Assembly (NCBI GenBank): GCA_023230025.1
Contig: JALNYD010000066.1
Span: forward strand, 1 to 11,518
Reading direction: 5' to 3'
DNA length: 11,518 nt
Source of the DNA: Candidatus Cloacimonadota bacterium
Lineage (GTDB): Bacteria > Cloacimonadota > Cloacimonadia > Cloacimonadales > Cloacimonadaceae
The notes below the pieces were generated by a model that was not told the DNA's origin, did not search any database, and saw only the letters and a program-made list of their open reading frames with translations. A program made the position numbers and the translations under genes. This document shows positions 6,481 through 11,518 of the stretch, piece after piece; the stretch's first letter is position 1; each line of letters opens with the position of its first letter.

Positions 6481-7659
6481 TTAAATCACTCCCAGTTTCT
6501 TGCCAATAGTGCGGAACTTATCCAGTGCCATATCCAGTTGTTCATTGGTGTGAGTGGCCATAAAGGAACAGCGAATAAGGCAGCCATTGGGCGGAACCGC
6601 GGGAGGGATCACAGGGTTGATAAACACTCCTTCCTCACCCAATTGTGCCCACATATGGAAGGCAGTCATCATGTCACCAACATGTAAGGGGATCACCGGA
6701 GTACAGCTGCTGCCCGTATCATATCCCATTGCTTTGAACTCCTTCATCATATAGTGAGTAATCTCCCAAAGCCTGGCAATGCGTTCCGGTTCATCCTTCA
6801 TGATCTGAAGTGCCGCCAACACGCTGGCTGTGGAAGCCGGAGGCAGAGAAGCACTAAAGATCAAAGCCCGGGATTTATGCTTCAAATAGTGGATCAGCGG
6901 CTCATCTGCTGCAATGAATCCACCCACCGATGCCAGTGATTTACTGAATGTGCCCATGATAAAATCTGTCTTGGAAGTCAAACCAAAATGAGCTGCAGCT
7001 CCAGCCCCGTTTTTGCCCAATACTCCCAGTGAGTGAGCTTCATCTACCATCAGGTTGGCGCCATATCTTTCTGCCAGCGCTGATATAGCCGGCAGATCAG
7101 CAATATCGCCTTCCATTGAGAATATCCCATCCACAACAATCAAGGCAGATTTACCCTCGATCTTTTGCAAGGTACGCTCCAGCGAGGTCATGTCATTGTG
7201 GTTATAGCGCAGCATCGTACCATCGGAAAGCTTGCACCCATCAATGATTGAAGCATGGTCATATTTATCGGTTATAATATATTCATTCTTGTTCACAATC
7301 GCCGAAATACACCCCACATTGGCCTGATAGCCAGTGGGATAAGCCAGAGCAGCTTCTTTGCCCACCAGAGCGGCTAATTCCCGTTCCAATTCCAGATGAA
7401 TATCCAAAGTTCCATTCAAAAACCTGGATCCAGCGCACCCACTGCCATACTTCTGCATAGCCTGGATGCCGGCTTCTTTCACCTTGGGGTGAGTCGTCAG
7501 CCCCAAGTAACTGTTGGAACCCATCATTAGCATCGTTTTTCCATTACAGATCACTTCCGTATCTTGTTCAGAACTGATCTCCCTGAAATAGGGATAATAG
7601 CCCAGGGCCATCGCTTTGCGTGCATCTGTGAAACTGTTGCATTTGTCCAATATGCTCAT
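6481..7659 (-). CDS. Alpha-oxoamine synthase, serine palmitoyltransferase-like
   Basis: A PLP enzyme of the family that condenses an amino acid with an acyl-CoA and releases CO2. Its 392 aa match the family. The PLP-binding lysine is K240 in TFSKS, Asp206 and His209 lie in VDEAHS, and the ring-stacking histidine is H135 in YDHAS. The His135-Lys240 spacing (105) is close to that in Sphingomonas SPT (H159-K265, 106). Arg363 in LIRCS probably contacts the substrate carboxylate. The N-terminus (YYPYFREISSEQDTEV, then MMGSNSYLGL and GCAGSRFLNGTLDIHLELE) is the wording of bacterial, Bacteroidetes-type SPT, which makes 3-ketosphinganine from serine and palmitoyl-CoA. Alternatives are 2-amino-3-ketobutyrate CoA ligase or BioF. 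No biotin or threonine-degradation neighbours support those. AGAGG (7666-7670) lies 6 bases before the ATG and abuts the transporter stop codon. Confidence 0.85.
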   Translation of the reverse strand: MSILDKCNSFTDARKAMALGYYPYFREISSEQDTEVICNGKTMLMMGSNSYLGLTTHPKVKEAGIQAMQKYGSGCAGSRFLNGTLDIHLELERELAALVGKEAALAYPTGYQANVGCISAIVNKNEYIITDKYDHASIIDGCKLSDGTMLRYNHNDMTSLERTLQKIEGKSALIVVDGIFSMEGDIADLPAISALAERYGANLMVDEAHSLGVLGKNGAGAAAHFGLTSKTDFIMGTFSKSLASVGGFIAADEPLIHYLKHKSRALIFSASLPPASTASVLAALQIMKDEPERIARLWEITHYMMKEFKAMGYDTGSSCTPVIPLHVGDMMTAFHMWAQLGEEGVFINPVIPPAVPPNGCLIRCSFMATHTNEQLDMALDKFRTIGKKLGVI

Positions 7660-7670
7660 TACTTGCCTCT

Positions 7671-8732
7671 TTATATTATTCTAAACTCTTTCAGATTTGT
7701 GTAAAGAACTCTCACCAATTGGTAAACCAGAAACACCAGGGGGACAGAGATTAACATCCACAGGATTCCCCCGTACCAACCTCCTGCTAAAACGGTAAGC
7801 AAAACCCACAAAGGATGCATATCTATTGTAGTGCCCACAACCACGGGATACACGATGTTGTTGTCTATCACCTGCACTATATACATTGCCAAAGCTGCAT
7901 ACACCATACTTAAAAAGGGACCGCCGTCAAAAAACACTGTAAAAACTGCCAGTGCTCCCCCAAAGAAGGGACCAAAATAGGGAATTATATTTGCCACACC
8001 AGCCGATATTCCTATCAGGACTGGATTGCTTACACCCACCACACTAAGTGCGATTGACGCCATGGTGCCCACTGCAATCACTTCAAAGAGCATAGCTCTC
8101 AGGTATGTACCAACCGTTTTATCGATTTTGCTCAAGAGAATTATACTGAGCTCGAAATAGCGGTTAGAACTGAAGCCCAGAAAGGCTTTGCGGATTTTAT
8201 GCCAATCCTTGAGCAAGAAGAAGCTGATCAGAGGGATGGTGAAGACAAAGGATACGGCTCCAATGATTGAGGAGTAGTTATCCAATAAAAACTTTGGCAG
8301 CTTCACCAGGAAATCAGTGGCTCCATCGATCATCTCCAGCATCCTGCTGCTGGCATTCAAGCCTGGAATCTGAGCATCAAGCTGCTGAGCATATTCATAA
8401 ATGCCGTTCACAAAGGGGAGCTGCATGATGCTGGATACATCCAAACCACCTTCGTGGCTCAAGAGAGTGAACAAATTGTTACCCTGAGCAATCAATTCCG
8501 GGATATAGCGGCTGGTAAACCAGGCCACAGCCCCCGCAACCGAGAGATAGAGCATGATTACCCCAGCCCAGCGTGGAATCCGCCGTTGTTCCAAAAAACT
8601 GACTGCTGGATGCAAGATATAGCTGAAGATCATGGACGCAATCAGATAGCTGAATATCCATCTGTAAAAGATCAAAGCCCCTGCCAGCACTACGGCTAAG
8701 AGAATATAGAAGCTGATCTTCGTCCAGTTCAT
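7671..8732 (-). CDS. AI-2E/PerM-family membrane transporter
   Basis: A 353-aa polytopic inner-membrane protein, the normal length for the family. There are two N-terminal membrane segments (about 7-45) and one at 56-75. A long non-membrane stretch (about 78-150) follows, then five or so more segments from 155 to 340. Family-typical phrases are IPLISFFLLKDWHKI (166-180), ANIIPYFGPFFGG (247-259), QVIDNNIVYPVVVG (287-300) and HPLWVLLTVLAGGWYGGILWMLISVPL (306-332). Members include the AI-2 exporter TqsA and Na+(Li+)/H+ antiporters, so the substrate cannot be told from sequence. The ATG is one base after the stop of the cyclic-nucleotide-binding gene, with GGGAG (8740-8744) inside that gene's end as ribosome binding site. 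Translation is therefore probably coupled. Confidence 0.9.
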   Translation of the reverse strand: MNWTKISFYILLAVVLAGALIFYRWIFSYLIASMIFSYILHPAVSFLEQRRIPRWAGVIMLYLSVAGAVAWFTSRYIPELIAQGNNLFTLLSHEGGLDVSSIMQLPFVNGIYEYAQQLDAQIPGLNASSRMLEMIDGATDFLVKLPKFLLDNYSSIIGAVSFVFTIPLISFFLLKDWHKIRKAFLGFSSNRYFELSIILLSKIDKTVGTYLRAMLFEVIAVGTMASIALSVVGVSNPVLIGISAGVANIIPYFGPFFGGALAVFTVFFDGGPFLSMVYAALAMYIVQVIDNNIVYPVVVGTTIDMHPLWVLLTVLAGGWYGGILWMLISVPLVFLVYQLVRVLYTNLKEFRII

Positions 8733-8733
8733 T

Positions 8734-9189
8734 TCAATGCTCCCGAGCCCGTAGGATCAAGGCATCCTGAACTATCTCAGCACAGCATCCTTGCAATATC
8801 TTCATCCCCAAACGCGGGCGGGCTTCCATCAGTTCCATCAGGTCACTGCGGGAAATGGCATATACACTGACATCGGTCTGTGCGATTGCAGTGCTGTTTC
8901 GTTTGGCTCCACTGAACATATCCCAAAGCCCCAAAACTTTATCTTTGCCAATCTGATGTTCCACATCGTTCAAGCTGATTTCCCCTTCAATGATCAAATA
9001 GATCACTTCCATGGGATAGCCAGTTTCATAGAGCACTTCATTGGCTTTGAAGCTGCGCTGATGCACAATCCCATGCAGCAGATAGAGCTCATAGCTGCTG
9101 AGCTCCTGGAAAATGCGAAACACTCGATAGCCCAGGTACATCTGAGGTTTATGAAACAAACTTATCAACCAGTCATAAATGCTTTTCAT
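8734..9189 (-). CDS. Single-domain cyclic-nucleotide-binding (Crp-like sensor) protein
   Basis: A 151-aa protein consisting of a cNMP-binding fold and no DNA-binding helix-turn-helix or other output domain. The pattern F..LS..EL..L......F.......L...G.P...IYLI.EGEISL (about 27-73), followed by GLWDMFSG and T....V.V.AISRSDLMELM, is that of the cNBD beta-roll and helix C. The arginine of the canonical phosphate-binding cassette (GE..l..r..RsAt) is not clearly present: the segment reads GLWDMFSGAKRNSTAIA, with Arg97 as a candidate. Ligand binding is therefore uncertain. The start was chosen at 9189 because GGGAGGTGA (9194-9202) lies 4 bases upstream; an ATG at 9240 would overlap pcm by 47 bases. 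The gene is coupled to pcm before and the transporter after, which suggests it may gate or report on the operon's membrane functions. Confidence 0.8.
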   Translation of the reverse strand: MKSIYDWLISLFHKPQMYLGYRVFRIFQELSSYELYLLHGIVHQRSFKANEVLYETGYPMEVIYLIIEGEISLNDVEHQIGKDKVLGLWDMFSGAKRNSTAIAQTDVSVYAISRSDLMELMEARPRLGMKILQGCCAEIVQDALILRAREH

Positions 9190-9193
9190 TATC

Positions 9194-9202
9194 TCACCTC
9201 CC
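9194..9202 (-). promoter_or_regulatory. Strong Shine-Dalgarno overlapping the pcm stop codon
   Basis: GGGAGGTGA on the - strand contains the last pcm codons and its TGA stop, and ends 4 bases before the ATG at 9189. It decides the start of the cyclic-nucleotide-binding protein and implies coupled translation. Confidence 0.8.
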
Positions 9203-9838
9203 GCCTTGATGCACCAGAGGCACAAAAGCACAGGGAACATCCTGTTCTACAATCAATTCACCATTCTGGCGCTTAACAACATTCAAGATTTGCCCAGAAC
9301 TGCCTCCCACTGGCACAACCATTATGCCCCCTTCGGCAATCTGTTCACACAATCTGGATGGAATGCAATCCGCAGCCGCTGAAACAATGATTTTATCAAA
9401 ATCCTTATGGGGTGGATAGGCCTTTTCCCAACCCCGCCAACCATCTCCGATGCGAAAATGGATATTGCGGAATCCCGCGGCTTTTAGCACTTTCTGAGCC
9501 CCAAGCGATAGATTGTCCAGAACTTCTACCGTACACAGCTCCGCTACAATTGTCGCCAAAAGTGCGCTCTGATACCCGCTGCCAGTACCGATTTCCAACA
9601 CCCGGTCACTGCTCTTAAGATGCAGTTTGCTCATCATCAAAGCGATCATTAGGGGCTGGGATATGGTTTGCTCACTTTGAATTGGCAAAGGTTGATTGCG
9701 ATAGGAATACTCCTTGTATTCCTTCAGCACATAATCTTCTCTGGGGATCCTGGCAAAGGCTTGCAGCACCACTTCATCCACGATGCCCCGTTGATGCAGA
9801 TCCTGCACCAACAATTTGCGCTGATCTTCGTATCGCAT
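9194..9838 (-). CDS. pcm: Protein-L-isoaspartate O-methyltransferase
   Basis: It methylates L-isoaspartyl residues in aged proteins with S-adenosylmethionine, the first step of their repair, in the cytosol. The 214 aa are family length. Diagnostic stretches are VLQAFARIPREDYV (24-37), LPIQSEQTISQPLMIA (51-66, the substrate-side motif), the SAM-binding VLEIGTGSGYQ (80-90), the acidic end of the next strand (CTVEVLD), and IGDGWRGW followed by FDKIIVSAA. The C-terminus is FVPLVHQGG. The gene starts 6 bases after surE. The nearest AGGA is only 1-2 bases from the ATG, so initiation probably relies on ribosomes finishing surE. surE and pcm are also neighbours in E. coli and many other bacteria, usually tied to stationary-phase survival. 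Confidence 0.95.
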   Translation of the reverse strand: MRYEDQRKLLVQDLHQRGIVDEVVLQAFARIPREDYVLKEYKEYSYRNQPLPIQSEQTISQPLMIALMMSKLHLKSSDRVLEIGTGSGYQSALLATIVAELCTVEVLDNLSLGAQKVLKAAGFRNIHFRIGDGWRGWEKAYPPHKDFDKIIVSAAADCIPSRLCEQIAEGGIMVVPVGGSSGQILNVVKRQNGELIVEQDVPCAFVPLVHQGGR

Positions 9839-9844
9839 ATCCTG

Positions 9845-10609
9845 CTATAGTTCCAGAAAATGATTGTCTTCCAGCCAGGATAAAACCTCTGGAAATGCTG
9901 ATGCCTTGCTGAGCTCGAAACCCAGTGGAGTTATGGATATATAGGATTCACTGACTGCTTCTGAATCGGTACCGCTTTCAAAATCCCATTGCGGAGCATC
10001 ACCACCAATCCGGTAGGAAAATCCATCTTCGCGCTCCTGCGTAATCGTCACAAAATTGTAATACTTGCGATGCCCCGTGCGGGTAAGCCGTATCCCTTTC
10101 ACCTGCTCAACCGGAATATTGGGAAAATTGATATTCAACACTTCATAAGGTTTCGCCAGATCAAATATTCCTGCTCCCAACATTCTCACAAACCAACTGG
10201 TGCCGGTCTCAAAGATCTGATCCCGGTAGGCATTGATCGATAAAGCGATAGCCTTGAGTCCAAACATCGATGCTTCCACCGCAGCGGCCACTGTGCCGGA
10301 ATATAGCACATCTTCTCCCATGTTTTGCCCGGCATTGATCCCGGATACAACCAGATCAATGGGTTCCTTGACTAGTTTCTGCAGTGCGATTACCACACAA
10401 TCCACCGGTGTCCCGCTGATCGCCCATTCATTGGAGGCTATCTTGCGAGCATGAATGTCCTTCCGTAATGTGATCGAATGCGAAGCCGCACTGCGCTCAC
10501 TATCTGGGGCCACCAGGATGGTTTCATGGCCTGCATCCTGCAAGGCAGTCTGCAACATCCTGATCCCTGGAGCAAATATGCCATCGTCATTTACAAGTAG
10601 TATTCTCAA
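9845..10609 (-). CDS. surE: 5'/3'-nucleotidase SurE
   Basis: A metal-dependent nucleoside monophosphate phosphatase, active in the cytosol under stress. The 254 aa are family length. The N-terminal MRILLVNDDG places metal ligands Asp8 and Asp9. APDSERSAASHSIT (35-47) gives the conserved serine (S40), and VVSGINAGQNMGEDVLYSGTVAAA (87-110) gives the metal-binding Asn92 and the GTVAAA helix. The start codon is TTG (10607-10609). It is supported by TAGGAG (10617-10622) 7 bases upstream and by the exact match of the N-terminus to the family. That site overlaps the stop codon of the 117-aa gene. The TAG stop is in the same frame as pcm. Confidence 0.95.
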   Translation of the reverse strand: MRILLVNDDGIFAPGIRMLQTALQDAGHETILVAPDSERSAASHSITLRKDIHARKIASNEWAISGTPVDCVVIALQKLVKEPIDLVVSGINAGQNMGEDVLYSGTVAAAVEASMFGLKAIALSINAYRDQIFETGTSWFVRMLGAGIFDLAKPYEVLNINFPNIPVEQVKGIRLTRTGHRKYYNFVTITQEREDGFSYRIGGDAPQWDFESGTDSEAVSESYISITPLGFELSKASAFPEVLSWLEDNHFLEL

Positions 10610-10616
10610 GTTCTAA

Positions 10617-10622
10617 CTCCTA
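10617..10622 (-). promoter_or_regulatory. Shine-Dalgarno for surE, overlapping upstream stop codon
   Basis: TAGGAG on the - strand begins with the TAG stop of the 117-aa gene and lies 7 bases before the surE TTG start. It confirms the TTG start and links the translation of the two genes. Confidence 0.75.
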
Positions 10623-10973
10623 AAATATCAAATTCGGGTAGCGCAGCAACACCAGGGTCGCCGCTGCCAATACAATCACAATAAGGATAACAGGCCAGTT
10701 TTCCCTCAGAAAACTACGCCAGTGAGAACGCCTTTTGCGCCTTTTGTAAAACCTTGATTCCCTGGGATGTAAGAGATTCTTTATTGATGATCCACTGCCT
10801 CCTGCTGTTCCCCTAAGGGTCATCTGAGCTGGAGTCAACCACTTCGTGTGACCCTCTTCGTTCAAATAGGGCCGGTATCCCAAAGAAAGATAGTGCTCAA
10901 TCCGAGCTGGACTAAAGCCCTTAATTTCTTGCGGATCAAGCTCTTTGACAATCTTACTTCTCTTCTTGCTCAT
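10620..10973 (-). CDS. Unknown 117-aa protein with C-terminal membrane anchor
   Basis: First gene of the operon; I do not recognise a family. Residues 1-11 are basic (MSKKRSKIVKE). A short globular-looking segment follows (about 12-55: LDPQEIKGFSPARIEHYLSLGYRPYLNEEGHTKWLTPAQM), then a glycine/serine-rich linker (55-64). Next is a strongly basic stretch RESRFYKRRKRRSHWR (71-86) and a single hydrophobic helix (about 93-110) followed by RYPNLIF. By the positive-inside rule the N-terminal part should be cytoplasmic, with only the last few residues outside, a tail-anchored layout. No signal peptide is present. The gene is 10 bases from surE with an overlapping ribosome site. A scaffold or nucleic-acid-binding role is conceivable from the basic stretch, but that is speculation. 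Confidence 0.75.
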   Translation of the reverse strand: MSKKRSKIVKELDPQEIKGFSPARIEHYLSLGYRPYLNEEGHTKWLTPAQMTLRGTAGGSGSSIKNLLHPRESRFYKRRKRRSHWRSFLRENWPVILIVIVLAAATLVLLRYPNLIF

Positions 10974-10994
10974 CTTCTTACCTTTATTTGATAG

Positions 10995-11022
10995 CTTCTA
11001 AAAAAACCATTCTATTTGTCAA
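10995..11022 (-). promoter_or_regulatory. Likely promoter of the surE-pcm operon
   Basis: On the - strand, TTGACA (11017-11022) is followed after 16 bases by TAGAAG (10995-11000), 4 of 6 matches to TATAAT. A start near 10988 would leave a leader of about 15 bases before the ATG at 10973. It is the best promoter candidate upstream of the six-gene operon. Confidence 0.5.
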
Positions 11023-11225
11023 GGTGAATTTCGTCAGGCATTCCCTCATGGGTTGGAGTTATATTAACACCATCCTCAATCAAAGCGTAAAGTACCAGAA
11101 CCATGTATCGCCGCATTCGAGGCTTCTTCCGCTTGTATCGCTCATTACAAGGGGTTCCGCTTCGCTGCACACTCTAGCTATGAAATGTGCACCTGCTGGG
11201 CTTTGGTAGCACTTTGCGTTGACTG
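11023..11225. other. Non-coding interval upstream of the operon
   Basis: Together with the palindromic element this makes over 400 bases without a credible gene. I see a 6-bp inverted repeat TGCACA/TGTGCA (11166-11171 with 11186-11191) and nothing else strong. The 73-codon + strand frame across it has no ribosome site and low-complexity, arginine/leucine/serine-rich translation, as expected of non-coding DNA. The text resembles decayed dispersed-repeat sequence, but I cannot confirm copies elsewhere. Confidence 0.5.
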
Positions 11226-11388
11226 CTCTGTAGCTTTGGAAAGCTACGATACGGACATTGGCTATTGTTTCCCATTAGATGTGGTCACAATGCCGTTACT
11301 TTGTGGTTACATAAGTAACGGCATTGTGACCACATCGTGAGGACAAATAATAGGCATACCGTAACGGAGCTTTCTGCAGCTCCGAGGA
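11226..11388. repeat. ~160-base imperfect palindromic element with three hairpins (MITE- or REP-like)
   Basis: The left half read forward and the right half read in reverse complement align along their whole length around a centre near 11307. Shared blocks include AGCT......AGCT, TACGG, CTATT(G/A)TTT and the perfect 24-bp core. Each half contains one small hairpin: TGTAGCT-TTGGAA-AGCTACG (11229-11248) and CGGAGCT-TTCTGC-AGCTCCG (11365-11384). The hairpins differ by a paired T-A to G-C change and a T-G to C-G change, so both stay fully paired. This looks like a structured non-autonomous mobile or extragenic palindromic element; no transposase or target duplication is visible. Confidence 0.7.
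11278..11336. repeat. Perfect 24-bp inverted repeat with 11-base loop
   Basis: Bases 11278-11301 are the exact reverse complement of 11313-11336, around the loop TGTGGTTACAT. This is the core of the larger palindromic element. It lacks a T-run on either side, so it is not an ordinary intrinsic terminator. It could extrude as a cruciform or fold as RNA if transcribed. Confidence 0.95.
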
Positions 11389-11394
11389 CTCTCG

Positions 11395-11518
11395 ATAGGG
11401 GTAGGGGAGCGATCCGTTACCGGGCTCCCCTCCCTCCGAACCGTACGTGCGGTTCTCCCGCATACGGCTCTCCAGAAAACAGGTATCTCATGTAAGAGAC
11501 TGGCATAATTCCCTGTGG
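11395..11518 (-). mobile_element. Group II intron, 3' end (domains V and VI), rest outside window
   Basis: Read on the - strand, 11470 to 11438 is domain V: a 33-base hairpin beginning GAGCCGTATGCGG, ending CGCACGTACGGTTC, with the catalytic AGC triad near its start and the two-base bulge on the 3' side. Domain VI follows: GGGGAGC pairs with GCTCCCC (11424-11430 with 11404-11410), capped by an inner CCG-GTAA-CGG stem. A bulged A lies at 11402. The intron should end in ...CCCCTAT at about 11395, eight bases counted from the bulged A, which is the usual branch-point distance. The reverse transcriptase/maturase gene and the 5' half lie beyond the right edge, so activity and class cannot be judged. 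The bases 11471-11518 would be the end of domain IV. The 3' exon begins CGAGAG and runs into the palindromic element. Confidence 0.85.

Noticed and set aside
9190..9240. Upstream ATG at 9240 for the cyclic-nucleotide-binding protein
   Set aside because: It would overlap pcm by 47 bases and bypass a near-perfect ribosome site just before 9189.
10988..11209. 73-codon + strand frame between the operon and the palindromic element
   Set aside because: It has no ribosome site and non-protein-like composition, and it overlaps the operon promoter region on the opposite strand.
11278..11336. Intrinsic terminator
   Set aside because: The 24-bp stem is very strong but has no T-run on either strand, and the arms extend far beyond the stem as inverted copies.
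11278..11336. Integron attC site
   Set aside because: The stem is perfect, without the extrahelical bases of attC. The GTTAC/GTAAC ends resemble the core sites only loosely, and no cassette gene adjoins.
1..11518. CRISPR array, prophage, toxin-antitoxin or defence island
   Set aside because: No regularly spaced repeats, no cas, integrase, restriction or toxin-like proteins are visible; apart from the intron end and palindrome, the genes are housekeeping types.

Overview
The window most likely comes from a diderm (Gram-negative-type) bacterium. Supporting features are a secreted beta-barrel-like protein, a serine palmitoyltransferase closely resembling the Bacteroidetes type, and an ATP-type PEP carboxykinase. 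An FCB-group lineage such as Cloacimonadota is my best guess, but this is inference from protein flavour only; no rRNA or other decisive marker is present. Almost all of the window is ordinary chromosomal gene content. The accessory material is at the right end.

Left part (1-2812, + strand): the 3' part of a tandem-domain ThyX-like thymidylate synthase gene enters from outside the window. Next comes tRNA-Arg(CCG), and only 6 bases after its encoded CCA the ATG of an Uup-type ABC-F ATPase. A promoter-like TTGACA overlaps the thyX stop codon, so the tRNA and uup may form one transcript.

Middle (2813-4660): a gene-poor stretch of about 700 bases holds at most one doubtful 58-codon ORF. It is followed by a GNAT acetyltransferase (true start 3522, not the upstream ATG) and a small secreted beta-rich protein. 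A shared hairpin terminator then separates these genes from convergent genes on the other strand.

Right-centre (4665-10973, all - strand): transcription runs right to left through a tightly packed operon of six genes: a 117-aa membrane-anchored unknown, surE (TTG start), pcm, a single-domain cyclic-nucleotide-binding protein, an AI-2E/PerM-family transporter and a serine palmitoyltransferase-like enzyme. The gaps are 10, 6, 4, 1 and 11 bases. Several Shine-Dalgarno sequences overlap or abut the preceding stop codon, implying translational coupling. pckA (ATP-type PEP carboxykinase) follows after 85 bases, probably with its own promoter. The operon combines damage repair and survival functions (SurE nucleotidase, isoaspartyl repair), a possible nucleotide sensor and membrane-lipid synthesis.

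Right end (10974-11518): non-coding DNA contains a ~160-base imperfect palindrome. It has a perfect 24-bp central stem flanked by two small hairpins, and the two hairpins differ by a compensatory base-pair change. The 3' end of a group II intron (domains V and VI, - strand) lies about ten bases beyond it; the rest of that intron lies outside the window. I did not find a clearly new multi-gene defence or mobile system. The nested palindrome and the uncharacterised operon members are the items most worth a second look.
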